Below, piece after piece: positions 53,004-61,895 of a stretch of DNA of 64,000 nt. Source of the DNA: Sporolactobacillus shoreae (GTDB lineage Bacteria > Bacillota > Bacilli > Bacillales > Sporolactobacillaceae); contig NZ_SRJD01000002.1 of the NCBI RefSeq assembly GCF_004684935.1, positions 62,001 through 126,000 on the forward strand, in the 5' to 3' direction. How positions within the stretch are numbered: position 1 is the stretch's first letter; each line of letters begins with the position of its first letter. The position numbers and the translations under genes are program-made. Below the pieces are notes generated by a model. That model was not told the DNA's origin. It saw nothing but the letters and a program-made list of their open reading frames with translations, and made no database searches.

Positions 53004-54101
53004 ATGTCTCGTATTGTTCTGAATCACATAAAAAAAAGATATAAAAATGGGAAAAGTTTTGCAGTAAAAGATATGAATTTGAGTATTGAAAACCGAGAAT
53101 TTATTGTTTTTGTTGGACCGTCAGGCTGTGGAAAGTCAACTACCCTGAGAATGATTGCCGGACTTGAAGAAATTTCAGAAGGAGACTTGTACATAAATGA
53201 GAAACGAGTGAATGAGGCAGCACCTAAAGACAGAGATATTGCGATGGTTTTTCAGAATTATGCGCTATATCCGCATATGACTGTTTACGGGAATATGGCT
53301 TTTGGACTCAAAATAAGAAAATTCAAGAAAGATGAAATTAATCGGCGTGTAACAGAGGCCGCAAATGTTCTCGGACTCAATGAATTTCTGAATCGTAAAC
53401 CAACAGCTTTATCTGGCGGACAAAGACAGCGTGTTGCTTTGGGAAGAGCAATGGTGCGGAATCCAAAGGTTTTTTTAATGGATGAGCCATTATCTAATTT
53501 GGATGCTAAGTTAAGAATACAAATGCGTTCAGAAATAATTAAGCTGCACAGAAGATTAAATGCAACAACAATTTACGTCACACATGATCAGACGGAAGCA
53601 ATGACAATGGCAGATCGTATCGTCATTATGAGAGAAGGTGAAATTCAGCAAATTGGTACACCCAAAGAAATATACGATAATCCAGCCAATATTTTTGTGG
53701 GTAGTTTTATTGGTTCACCAGCAATGAATTTTATTCCCGCTATGCTGTCTTTGGAGGGCCAAATACACATCGGTAATCATACGATTTCACTGCCCGAAAA
53801 CAAGCAGGCGGTATTGAAAAAGAAGAACTATTTTGGAGTAGAATTGGTGGCTGGAATACGTCCTGAAGATATTCATCTTGAACATGATGACAGCAGTGAT
53901 TCAAGTACTGTTCTTACAGCCAAGATAGATGTTGCTGAATTATTGGGCTCTGAATGCATTCTGTACACCAAAATTAATAATGTTGATCTAGTGGTCAAAG
54001 TTAAATCCGGAGATTTTAAAAGTGGTGATGAAATTAAATTAGCTTTTGACATGCAAAAAATGCGTTTCTTTGATCCGGAAACAGGGAAGTTGATAATATA
54101 A
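53004..54101 (+). CDS. Sugar ABC transporter ATP-binding protein (MsmX/UgpC-type)
   Basis: The 365-residue ATPase has Walker A GPSGCGKST, Q-loop FQNYALYPHM, signature LSGGQRQR, Walker B VFLMDEPLSNLDAKLR and the switch VTHDQTEAMTMADRI. The C-terminal TOBE-type regulatory domain (about 240-365) is present. Many Bacillota use one shared MsmX for several sugar systems; here the operon carries its own copy. It ends the operon before a terminator. Confidence 0.93.
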   Translation: MSRIVLNHIKKRYKNGKSFAVKDMNLSIENREFIVFVGPSGCGKSTTLRMIAGLEEISEGDLYINEKRVNEAAPKDRDIAMVFQNYALYPHMTVYGNMAFGLKIRKFKKDEINRRVTEAANVLGLNEFLNRKPTALSGGQRQRVALGRAMVRNPKVFLMDEPLSNLDAKLRIQMRSEIIKLHRRLNATTIYVTHDQTEAMTMADRIVIMREGEIQQIGTPKEIYDNPANIFVGSFIGSPAMNFIPAMLSLEGQIHIGNHTISLPENKQAVLKKKNYFGVELVAGIRPEDIHLEHDDSSDSSTVLTAKIDVAELLGSECILYTKINNVDLVVKVKSGDFKSGDEIKLAFDMQKMRFFDPETGKLII

Positions 54102-54191
54102 GGATGTAGCGAAAATACATGATCCATTAAAATAGTCAGGTTTTATACACGTGATTGAAGTAGCGTATAGTTCTTCTTTTTATTTCGTAAG

Positions 54192-54242
54192 CGCCAAAAA
54201 ACCTCCACCTGCTTTTTTAGGTGGAATTTTTTGACGCTTTAT
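54192..54242 (+). terminator. Terminator after the sugar ABC operon
   Basis: TCCACCT pairs with AGGTGGA around an 8-base loop. Flanking A and T runs and GCG/CGC can extend the stem. ATTTTTT follows. Confidence 0.8.
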
Positions 54243-54448
54243 TTGCTGATTCAACGAGGATCAGTGACTCTTTACTTCGCGAGAGTGGAAGTTATCGAGG
54301 CATCCCAGTCGTCAGAAAAGTATACGTTAATAAATTTTTATTGAAACTAATGGTTTTCATTAATATAGGTATGATATTCTTGTGCTTGATAAATTGGATG
54401 TATCAATAAGAACATGGCTCCAATATCAATGGAAAGGTGAGCACCTTA

Positions 54449-55576
54449 ATGCTTAATGTAAACTTCGGAATGCAGGACGTGAATCACTTCAGTACGGGCA
54501 TTGGCGTATTTGGAAACAAAATCATTATGGAACTTATGAAATATGACGACTTAGATTGCACGGGACATATTTTTTTTACTCCGGGGCTAAGAAGAAAAGA
54601 CTTCAAGCGGTTTCGGTTTTCGACGAAAATTTGTTATTTGCCGGCCCGATGGATGTATAACGTCCGGCTGAAGCTGCTGCCTCTTTCGATGCGTCAGATT
54701 TGCCACAGAAAAAATGATGTCCACGTATTTTTTAATTATAAATTGCCCAGAGTGAAGTTAGATGGAAAAGTCGTGGCAACGATTCATGACCTAATTCCTC
54801 TGAAAACCGAAATGGAGAATGAGGCAATCAGGAATCAGTATTTGGCGCGTGTTCAGGATGCAGTGAAGCGTTCGGATGAGATTTTAACCGTGTCCGAGTA
54901 TTCCAGAAAGGACATCTCGGATTACTTTCAGATTCCAGAAAATAACATACATATCATTCCTAATGGCGTAGACTTTGCCGCGTTCAATACACCGATTGAT
55001 TCAGATCGACTGAAATCCGTTCGGGAGAACTATCAGCTTCCGGACAAGTTCATCCTTTACTTCGGTTCATCAAGAAAACATAAGAATGTGGAATCAGTTA
55101 TCAAAGCGTATGCCCGGTTAACGGACACGCTGAAAGATTCCTTTCATCTGGTCATTACGAACGCTAATGAACCGCTGAAGCAATTGGCGGAGAAATTGGG
55201 TATTCAGCCGTATGTCCGGTTTGTCGGGAAAGTGGACGACTCAGACAAGGCTGCGTTTTACCAGTTGGCCGATCTGAAGCTGTTTCTCTCGCTGTATGAG
55301 GGATTCGGTATCCCTATTTTAGAGGCGATGGCGGCCGGAACTCCGGTCATCACGTCCAATGTTTCCTCATTGCCTGAGGTGTCCGGTGATGCCGCACTGC
55401 TCGTCGATCCTCTGGACATTGATCAGATCGCGGAAGCAGTGACCCGGGTATTAACCGATTTCGAGTTGCGGCAGGACATGATCGACAAAGGCTTGGCAAA
55501 TGCACGGAAATACACCTGGGAGAACGCCGCCAAGATATTGCATGATTTCCTGATCCATGAATTGGATCACCAATAA
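54449..55576 (+). CDS. Family 4 glycosyltransferase
   Basis: The 375-residue GT-B glycosyltransferase has an N-terminal [45 protein letters not shown] and [11 protein letters not shown], and the C-terminal donor motif [20 protein letters not shown] with [19 protein letters not shown]. The ATG lies eight bases after AAAGGTGAG; the GTG inside that site is rejected. It stands alone with its own terminator, 14 kb from the polysaccharide locus, and may add a side sugar. It converges on a sigma-factor gene. Confidence 0.9.
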   Translation: MLNVNFGMQDVNHFSTGIGVFGNKIIMELMKYDDLDCTGHIFFTPGLRRKDFKRFRFSTKICYLPARWMYNVRLKLLPLSMRQICHRKNDVHVFFNYKLPRVKLDGKVVATIHDLIPLKTEMENEAIRNQYLARVQDAVKRSDEILTVSEYSRKDISDYFQIPENNIHIIPNGVDFAAFNTPIDSDRLKSVRENYQLPDKFILYFGSSRKHKNVESVIKAYARLTDTLKDSFHLVITNANEPLKQLAEKLGIQPYVRFVGKVDDSDKAAFYQLADLKLFLSLYEGFGIPILEAMAAGTPVITSNVSSLPEVSGDAALLVDPLDIDQIAEAVTRVLTDFELRQDMIDKGLANARKYTWENAAKILHDFLIHELDHQ

Positions 55577-55587
55577 TAATGAAGAAA

Positions 55588-55622
55588 TAGAGCCGGAGGT
55601 AAATTTCCCCTCCGGCTCTTCA
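55588..55622 (+). terminator. Terminator after the GT4 gene
   Basis: GAGCCGGAGG and CCTCCGGCTC form a perfect 10-bp stem with a 9-base loop. The T-run is short. Confidence 0.8.
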
Positions 55623-55668
55623 TGTTATTAAGATTGGCTATGTTTAAATTAATGTTGCTTTTGCTCTT

Positions 55669-55772
55669 CGTTGATTGGAGCGGAAGGCGCGAGACTCCTG
55701 CGGGATCGCCCGCGGAAAGCGAGCACCTGAAGCAAAAAACAACAGACAAGTTTAACAAAGCCTTAAGATTAA
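55669..55772. repeat. Bacillales-type interspersed repeat, short version
   Basis: The segment contains TTGATTGGAGCGGAAGGCGC, GAGACTCCTGCGGGATCGCC and CGCGGAAAGCGAGCACCTGA. From memory this is the common intergenic element of many Bacillus-group genomes, here in a short form without its middle. A decayed relative lies at 61808-61880; both end in GACA(A/C)GTTTAACAAA. Confidence 0.7.
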
Positions 55773-55781
55773 AAGTAATGA

Positions 55782-56345
55782 TTACTCATCCTCTTTGTAT
55801 CTGAGGCTTAATTTGGCGAAGGTGCTCTTCTTCCATTTACGGACGGTACTGCGATGGACGCCATGGATGTCGGCGATTTGCTGGATCGTGTAGCCCTGAA
55901 TCATATGCAGATGATAAAAGCTGCGTTCGTTGCGGTCCAGAGTTGCGAGCAGGCATTCCAAAACGACTTGTTGCTGGAAATCATCCGGCGCCATGTATTC
56001 TTCAATGGAATCTTCGAAGTTATGTCTTGTGTGGTATTTATAATGCTTGTCCAAATAGCGCTTCAATCTCCGGTCAATGGTTGTTTTCAAATACGCAATA
56101 AATCTTGAGCAGGTATTGTATTCCTTAGGTACCAGATCCACATCAAAAGCATCATCAGCTCTCCAGAGGGCTTCCCTAGCCTCCTGTTTCAGATCTTCCT
56201 CGTGGTTCCCTTTCAGATAAGGATGTTCCTCACAAAATCTCTTTACCTGGGAATGAATCAGCGGATTGAATTTCTTCAGTAAGGTTTCGTAAGCGATTTC
56301 TCGGGACCGATGACAGACGGGTGACAAAGTTTCAGAAAACTTCAT
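55782..56345 (-). CDS. Small sigma-70-family RNA polymerase sigma factor
   Basis: The 187-residue protein has a region-2-like half (NPLIHSQVKRFCEEHPYLKG, then EDLKQEAREALWRADDAF) and a region-4 half with a clear helix-turn-helix (MIQGYTIQQIADIHGVHRST, then VRKWKKSTFAKLSL). The spacing suits group 4 or phage-type sigma factors. GAGAGG precedes this ATG; the longer frame upstream has no ribosome site. No anti-sigma gene was found beside it. It faces the GT4 gene across the interspersed repeat. Targets are unknown. Confidence 0.82.
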   Translation of the reverse strand: MKFSETLSPVCHRSREIAYETLLKKFNPLIHSQVKRFCEEHPYLKGNHEEDLKQEAREALWRADDAFDVDLVPKEYNTCSRFIAYLKTTIDRRLKRYLDKHYKYHTRHNFEDSIEEYMAPDDFQQQVVLECLLATLDRNERSFYHLHMIQGYTIQQIADIHGVHRSTVRKWKKSTFAKLSLRYKEDE

Positions 56346-56823
56346 GAACAATATCCTCTCGTTTGTGAATTTGCTCTGGAGCATCCAGATGTCATTGAAT
56401 GGCCTTGCTGAAAGAAGCTGCGAAATAGAAGAGATGCGGGCAGCCGGCCGCTGTAGGAAATTTGATGTGGTTAAAATGTCTTGCTTATTCAATATATATC
56501 AGAAATTGGTGAAAGTTGTCTACCATTTTTTTCAATTATCCGAATTGAAAAAAAGAGGAATTCGAAATTTGTTCACAAATTGGGATGTGTCGGTCGAATT
56601 TATTTCCACACGGGATACAAAAAAGTAAAGGCTTGAGTGATCTTGTTTAACTATTGATGATATGAGGGTTGATCAAACAGTGGTAAGGATTTCTGTCTGA
56701 TAAAAACTATGTCAGAAAATATAACAAAAACAGTTTATTTTCTTTAACCAGAATTATAATAATGTCATTAGTTAGTTTGTTCTTAGACCAAACAAACTTA
56801 AATTTACGGAAAGAGGGCCTGCT
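56346..56823. other. Intergenic region between the sigma factor and the ROK regulator
   Basis: This 478-bp region holds the divergent control sequences. A xyl-like operator lies at its right end. An open frame on the plus strand (56344-56628) is antisense to the sigma-gene leader, lacks a convincing ribosome site and resembles nothing. No other feature is visible. Confidence 0.4.
56772..56800. promoter_or_regulatory. XylR/NagC-like operator upstream of the ROK regulator
   Basis: TTAGTTTGTT and AACAAACTTA flank a 9-base centre; the inner arms AGTTTGTT and AACAAACT are perfectly inverted. This resembles the xylose-operator pattern recognised by ROK-type repressors. It lies 24 bp before the regulator gene, which probably controls itself and the two following genes. 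Confidence 0.7.
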
Positions 56824-57900
56824 GTGAAAACGGGAAATATGGAATTGGTCAGGAATATCAATCGTCGGCGTGTATTGGATGTCATTAAGCGTTATCAACC
56901 TGTCAGCAGGGCAGTTATTTCAAGAAGGCTTTCATTAAGCCGTTCAACGGTTTCCATGATCGTGAACGATTTAATTGCGGATCAATCGGTTATTGAATTA
57001 GGTACAGGGGAGTCAACCGTCAATGGCGGAAGAAAGGGCACAATGCTGGGCTTTAATCCACGGTCTGCTTTCGGTATCGGCATTGATCTTCAGGGAGAAT
57101 GTTCGCGCATGGTACTCACAGATTTGGATGGAAACGTAACGATTACCCGTATTTTTTCGTGTAACCACAATCTGGAAGAATTTAAAGCTATTTTAAAAAA
57201 ATTTCTAAAAGAATTATCTGATGAAGGGACAAGCTTAGTAGGAATTGGCATTTCTGTGCCCTCGTTTGTGAAAGATCATGAGATTGTTGTCGATGCACCT
57301 TCACTCGACTGGCAGAATCTTAATTTGGTTGAGGCATTGGCTGATATTACAGATCTCAATGTATTTGTGATGAACGATGTGAATGCCGCGGCATTCGGCG
57401 AAAGATGGGTGGGACAAAGCAGACAGATTGATAATCTGTTCTATGTATCGATCGGAACCGGTGTTGGTTCGGCGATTATTGCGAATGGTGAGTTAGTCTC
57501 CGGTGCCGATCAGGCGGCAGGAGAGATCGGCTATACACTGGAAAAAAGCGATATCGATCAAAACGATACCTACGCTGCAGGGAGATTCGGAACTTTTGAA
57601 AAAAAAATCACGACGCTGCTTACAGCTGAGAAAATAACGCGGGAAATTCATGATCAGTTGGTTACTCTATTAGCTGTCGTCATAGCCAATGTATCCAGCT
57701 TATTGAATCCTGAGAAGATTATCATCGGTGGATCGTATCAGGAGATTCTGCAGCCCATAATCGATCAGGTCCAGAAAAGAGTGGAGCTTTACACTCCACT
57801 GCCGGCTGAGATCTCTTATTCTGTTTTAGGTCAGGATGCAGCGGCTATCGGTTCTGTGGAAGGATTATATCGGTATCTTCGGGAACAGGAAATCTATTAA
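56824..57900 (+). CDS. ROK-family transcriptional repressor (XylR/NagC-like)
   Basis: The 358-residue protein has an N-terminal winged helix (ISRRLSLSRSTVSMIVNDLI) followed by a ROK sugar-kinase-like domain with IGIDLQGECSR, FVMNDVNAAAFGERWVG, SIGTGVGSAIIANGELVSGA and AAGEIGYT. The normal zinc motif of kinases (H-x-C-x-C) is absent, as in many repressors. The GTG start follows AGAGGG at seven bases. The operator upstream is xyl-like, but the downstream genes are an amino-acid-type permease and a ROK kinase, so the effector is probably a sugar derivative other than xylose. Confidence 0.9.
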   Translation: MKTGNMELVRNINRRRVLDVIKRYQPVSRAVISRRLSLSRSTVSMIVNDLIADQSVIELGTGESTVNGGRKGTMLGFNPRSAFGIGIDLQGECSRMVLTDLDGNVTITRIFSCNHNLEEFKAILKKFLKELSDEGTSLVGIGISVPSFVKDHEIVVDAPSLDWQNLNLVEALADITDLNVFVMNDVNAAAFGERWVGQSRQIDNLFYVSIGTGVGSAIIANGELVSGADQAAGEIGYTLEKSDIDQNDTYAAGRFGTFEKKITTLLTAEKITREIHDQLVTLLAVVIANVSSLLNPEKIIIGGSYQEILQPIIDQVQKRVELYTPLPAEISYSVLGQDAAAIGSVEGLYRYLREQEIY

Positions 57901-57924
57901 ATAACTTTGCAGAGGTGAATAGTT

Positions 57925-59298
57925 ATGGAAAAGTCAGGCAATGGATTAGTTCGCAGTATTGGTACGGTACAGGCGACAGCGATTAATATGTCACAGATGA
58001 TGGGTGCCGGTCCCTTTATAACCATCCCAATCATTTTGTCCACCATGGGCGGTCCGCAAGCGATGTTCGGTTGGATTGCCGGGGCTTTGCTTGCCCTCTT
58101 AGACGGGCTTGTCTGGAGCGAACTTGGCTCCGCACTCCCCGGTGAAGGTGGTACATACGTGTATTTGCGCGAAGCGTTCCAGTACCGGACAGGAAAGCTC
58201 ATGCCGTTTCTATTCATCTGGTCGACATTGATCGCAACACCAATGATGATGGCCACAGGCGTGATCGGGCTCGCCAATTATTTTGGCTATTTCTTTCCCC
58301 ATATCACACCGCTTGAGACGAAGCTTGTTGCAGTAGCCGTCACGATCATCACGATCGCGCTTCTGTACCGTCGGGTGACTTCGGTGGCCAAAATAACTAT
58401 TGTCCTTTGGATCGGTATGATTGTGACTGTTGTCATGGTCATTGGCACAGGACTAACCCATTTCAACCCGCACCTGGCCTTTAGCTTCCCTCAAAATGCC
58501 TTTGCACCAGCCAGCTTCTTTGCCGGTCTTGGCGGAGGCATGCTTTTAACCATCTATGACTACATGGGCTATTACACCAGCTGTTATCTGGGAGATGAAT
58601 TGAAAAATCCTGGCCGGACTATTCCTCGTGTCGTCATTCTGTCAATATTGCTCGTTACGGCCATTGATCTGTTAATGAATATCGGAATCATCGGTGTTAT
58701 TCCGTGGCAGACAGCGATGAAGAGCACCAATATCGGCAGCCTGCTGATGGCGCACATTTGGGGGACTCCCGGTGCGGTGATCATTACCTTGTTGATTATC
58801 TGGACCTGCTTTGCGTCCGTTTATACAGGACTGCTTGGGGCCTCACGTCTTCCCTATAACGCGGCTAAAGACGGGCTGTTTTTCAAAGCATTTGCTAAGC
58901 TCCATCCCAAGTATCAGTTTCCAAACGTATCTTTGCTGATTATGGGCCTGGTCATGGCGATCTGCTGCTTCTTTGATCTTTCAACCATTATTAATGCCTT
59001 GATGGCGCTGATTATTGTTGTTCAATTTATCGGCCAGATCTTTGCCCTGACGGTTCTTCGCAAACGCCGCCCGGATTTAAAGCGTCCTTATAAACAGTGG
59101 TTGTATCCGATCCCAAGCATCATTGCTTTTATCGGATGGGGCTATGTTTTTTATTCGTCCGGCTGGTCTGCAATAAGTCTGGCTGTTGCTTGGACGGTTA
59201 TTGGTTTCGGAGTCTTTCTGATCTGGGCCCGCGTGCATCATGACTGGCCTTTTGGCGAGAAGAAAATTCATGAGACGTTCAAAACACTGCAACAATGA
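57925..59298 (+). CDS. APC-superfamily permease
   Basis: The 457-residue secondary transporter has about 12 membrane segments. The N-terminal motif SQMMGAGPFITIPIILSTMG and the SELGSALPGEGGTYVYLREA block are those of APC-family amino acid/polyamine transporters. GCAGAGGTG precedes the ATG. It sits between a ROK repressor and a ROK kinase, an odd partner set for an amino acid permease. The substrate may be a sugar amine or glycosylated amino acid. Confidence 0.9.
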   Translation: MEKSGNGLVRSIGTVQATAINMSQMMGAGPFITIPIILSTMGGPQAMFGWIAGALLALLDGLVWSELGSALPGEGGTYVYLREAFQYRTGKLMPFLFIWSTLIATPMMMATGVIGLANYFGYFFPHITPLETKLVAVAVTIITIALLYRRVTSVAKITIVLWIGMIVTVVMVIGTGLTHFNPHLAFSFPQNAFAPASFFAGLGGGMLLTIYDYMGYYTSCYLGDELKNPGRTIPRVVILSILLVTAIDLLMNIGIIGVIPWQTAMKSTNIGSLLMAHIWGTPGAVIITLLIIWTCFASVYTGLLGASRLPYNAAKDGLFFKAFAKLHPKYQFPNVSLLIMGLVMAICCFFDLSTIINALMALIIVVQFIGQIFALTVLRKRRPDLKRPYKQWLYPIPSIIAFIGWGYVFYSSGWSAISLAVAWTVIGFGVFLIWARVHHDWPFGEKKIHETFKTLQQ

Positions 59299-59348
59299 TT
59301 CATAATGATATAGAGATCAATCCAACTGCAATAGAAGGTGAAAGTCTG

Positions 59349-60248
59349 ATGGGTCAATCGGAGGTCATTCTGGCATACGATTTTGGCGGAACAAAAGTAG
59401 GTGCTGCGCTCGCAAATACAGAACGCAGAATAGTGAAGAGAGACAGAATCCGGTCATCAGGGTTGCCAGCCGCGGCATTGCTTGGCCAGGTCATCGAAAT
59501 GGGCAATCGTTTGTTGAAAAGTGTCAATGACTGCACATTGACCGCTGTCGGTGTCAGTATGTGCGGTGTAGTGATTCAGGATCGCGTCGAGCTCGCCCCC
59601 AATCTGATTGGAATTGAAGAACTCAATGTCCACCGTATTTTAACTGATGCATTTCATGTCCCGATTGTGATTGAAAATGACGTCAAGGCTGCGACTTTGG
59701 CTGAGCTGAGGCAAGGGAATTTGAAGGGGACAGATTATGGTCTCTATGTTAACTTCGGTACCGGCATTTCAGCCGGATTTACTGCTGGAAACCGCGTGAT
59801 GCGCGGACATAGCGGAGCTGCGGGTGAAATCGGTTATCTGATGAAGAGCAGGGATGACACGGCAACCTTCAAGTCCGGTCATGCCTCTTTTGAAGAATTC
59901 TCCAGCGGTTCCGGTATCGCAAAACGCTATGCTGATCAGTATGGCAAAACACTGACCACGAAGGAAATATTCGAAATGAGTCAGCCGAATCCGGAAACGA
60001 GGACGTTTATATCTGAGATCGGTCATGAAATCGGGTATCAGGTCGCTAATCTGGCCATTATGTGGAATCCGGAGAAAATTGCAATCGGTGGCGGTATGGC
60101 AGCATCATACCAACTGCTTCATGATCCGATTATGTCCGCACTTGTAGAGAACGTTCCCTATCCGCCTGACTTAGTCCGCTCCAATTTTTTACAGGATGCC
60201 AGTTTATATGGAGCTATGGAGTTAGCCTTCTCGGCAAATACGGATTAA
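59349..60248 (+). CDS. ROK-family sugar kinase or NagC-like protein
   Basis: The 299-residue protein has the ATP-binding start ILAYDFGGTKVGAALAN, ENDVKAATLAELRQG, NFGTGISAGFTAGNRVMRGH and GAAGEIGYL. There is no N-terminal helix-turn-helix, so a kinase rather than a regulator is expected. The usual CxCGxxGCxE zinc motif is replaced by GHASFEEFSSGSG, so kinase activity and metal use are not certain. The ATG after GAAGGTGAAAG is preferred over one overlapping the permease stop. Confidence 0.83.
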   Translation: MGQSEVILAYDFGGTKVGAALANTERRIVKRDRIRSSGLPAAALLGQVIEMGNRLLKSVNDCTLTAVGVSMCGVVIQDRVELAPNLIGIEELNVHRILTDAFHVPIVIENDVKAATLAELRQGNLKGTDYGLYVNFGTGISAGFTAGNRVMRGHSGAAGEIGYLMKSRDDTATFKSGHASFEEFSSGSGIAKRYADQYGKTLTTKEIFEMSQPNPETRTFISEIGHEIGYQVANLAIMWNPEKIAIGGGMAASYQLLHDPIMSALVENVPYPPDLVRSNFLQDASLYGAMELAFSANTD

Positions 60249-60314
60249 TGCATCCATTAAGCCGGATGGCTAGATATTCTTAAAATGCCGGTTATCAGAA
60301 GAGGCTGGGGATTT

Positions 60315-60346
60315 AAAAGTACGAGGGACTTCTCCCGTACTTTTTT
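60315..60346 (+). terminator. Terminator after the ROK kinase gene
   Basis: GTAC/GTAC and GGGA/TCCC form a stem with a 2-base bulge, with flanking A and T runs, followed by TTTTTTAG. Confidence 0.78.
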
Positions 60347-60624
60347 AGTTTAATCCATATGAGATTACCTCAGTATCTTGAGGTCAATCTCTTTTTATGC
60401 CTTCTTCCCTTTATTCTGATAGTGTGATAAACATTTTCGAGAATAAGAATGGACTGTCTTTTTCTGTAATGAAAAAGGGGAATAATCATATGAAAGACGA
60501 ACATTAATAGTTAATCAAACAAAAATATTCGCAAATATTTTGTCGAATGGTGTTCCTTTTTGCCGAATAATACTTTATAGTACATATATTGATGTAAATA
60601 ACTGGATGAGCAGGAGGATGTTTT

Positions 60625-61707
60625 GTGTTAAAGAAGGCAGCGGTATTGATGGCATGTGTGATGGCTCTGGCGCTCGTTTTGTCCGGGTGCGGCAGCAGCG
60701 CGGGTAAATCCGGAGACTCTCAAAAAGCGCCTTTCAAGGTAGCCATGGTAACAGGTATCGGCGGTGTGAGCGATAAATCGTTCAATCAGTCTTCGTGGGA
60801 AGGCCTGAGCAAATTCGCGAAGGACAATAAGCTTAAGACAGGCTCAGACGTTAAGTATCTTGAATCACAGCAGCCGAGTGATTTTGCTCCGAACCTGAAT
60901 CAGCTTGTGATGCAGAAATATAATCTGATTGTCGCGATTGGTTTCCAGATGCAGAGTGATCTTCAGACGATCGCCCCGCAGCATCCGGATTCGCATTTTG
61001 CCATTGTCGACAGCGTTGCAGTGGACAAGAATAACAAGCCTCTGAAGAATGTGACGAACCTGACATTCAAGGAACAGCAGGGCTCATTCCTCGTCGGTGT
61101 TGTTGCCGGGCTGACGACAAAGACAAACAAGGTTGGCTTTATCGGCGGTGTCAATACCGCGCTGATTAAGAAATTTGAAAGCGGGTTTAAGGCTGGAGTT
61201 AAGACCGTCAACCCGAAAGCGCAGATTTATACGCAGTACGCCGGCGCATTCAACGCACCGGATAAAGGTCAGAACATTGCGTCCACTTTTTACAGCAAGG
61301 GTGCCGATATCATCTATGCGGCGGCCGGGGACACCGGCAACGGCGTCTTCACGGAAGCCCGGTCACGGACAAAGAGCGGCAAAAAGGTCTGGGTCATCGG
61401 TGTTGACCGAGATCAGTATGACCAGGGCCTTCCTGAAAACGTGACACTGACTTCGATGGTCAAACGTGTCGATCAGGCGATCTATGATGCAGCGACGAAA
61501 GCCAAAGCCGGCAAGTACCAGGGTGGCAAGGTAATCGAATACGGCCTGGCTGAAAACGGTGTGGGTATCGCGCCGACGACGAAAAATGTCAAACCGGCTG
61601 TGCTTGATCAGGTGAAAAAATATCAACAGGACATCATTAAGGGCAGCATCGTTGTACCGACAACAGACAAAGAATATGCGGCCTATGTTGCTTCGTTATC
61701 AAAATAA
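60625..61707 (+). CDS. BMP-family substrate-binding lipoprotein (nucleoside type)
   Basis: The 360-residue lipoprotein has a lipobox LVLSGC and the BMP/Med/PnrA fold: VAMVTGIGGVSDKSFNQSSW, EGLSKFAKDN, IVAIGFQMQSDL, EQQGSFLVGVVAGL and DIIYAAAGDTGNGVFTEARS. Family members bind purine or pyrimidine nucleosides. The gene is monocistronic with no permease or ATPase beside it, so the rest of the transporter is elsewhere, or the lipoprotein serves a sensory role. AGGAGG lies nine bases before the GTG. Confidence 0.92.
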   Translation: MLKKAAVLMACVMALALVLSGCGSSAGKSGDSQKAPFKVAMVTGIGGVSDKSFNQSSWEGLSKFAKDNKLKTGSDVKYLESQQPSDFAPNLNQLVMQKYNLIVAIGFQMQSDLQTIAPQHPDSHFAIVDSVAVDKNNKPLKNVTNLTFKEQQGSFLVGVVAGLTTKTNKVGFIGGVNTALIKKFESGFKAGVKTVNPKAQIYTQYAGAFNAPDKGQNIASTFYSKGADIIYAAAGDTGNGVFTEARSRTKSGKKVWVIGVDRDQYDQGLPENVTLTSMVKRVDQAIYDAATKAKAGKYQGGKVIEYGLAENGVGIAPTTKNVKPAVLDQVKKYQQDIIKGSIVVPTTDKEYAAYVASLSK

Positions 61708-61728
61708 AGATGAATCAGCTTGATCTGA

Positions 61729-61768
61729 ACGGTGGGAGAGGTTTGTCCTTCTCCGCCGTTTGTTTTTT
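61729..61768 (+). terminator. Terminator after the BMP lipoprotein gene
   Basis: AACGG and CCGTT form the base of a GC-rich hairpin (AACGGTGGGAGAGG with CCTTCTCCGCCGTT, a few mismatches), followed by TGTTTTTT. Confidence 0.8.
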
Positions 61769-61807
61769 CTATTTGGTTTTAAAGTTGAACGCGATTTTGC
61801 TTCTCTA

Positions 61808-61880
61808 TGGATCGCCCGCGGAAAGCGAAAGCCTGGATCGAAAAAATAAAAGACACGTTTAACAAAACCTAAAGTCTAAC
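61808..61880. repeat. Decayed copy of the Bacillales-type interspersed repeat
   Basis: GGATCGCCCGCGGAAAGCGA and the distal ACACGTTTAACAAAACCT match the element at 55669-55772, in the same order and orientation. The 5' part is lost. Confidence 0.65.
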
Positions 61881-61895
61881 AGGGGAGAGAAGATC

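Noticed and set aside
54221-54409. 62-codon ORF starting inside the terminator of the sugar ABC operon
   Set aside because: The start lies in the hairpin, no ribosome site is present and only the hydrophobic end looks protein-like.
56344-56628. 94-codon plus-strand ORF opposite the sigma gene leader
   Set aside because: No convincing ribosome site; it runs antisense to the sigma gene's upstream region and has no recognisable features.
60249-60624. Purine riboswitch upstream of the nucleoside-type lipoprotein
   Set aside because: I looked for the conserved purine-aptamer core and did not find it; only the preceding terminator is clear.
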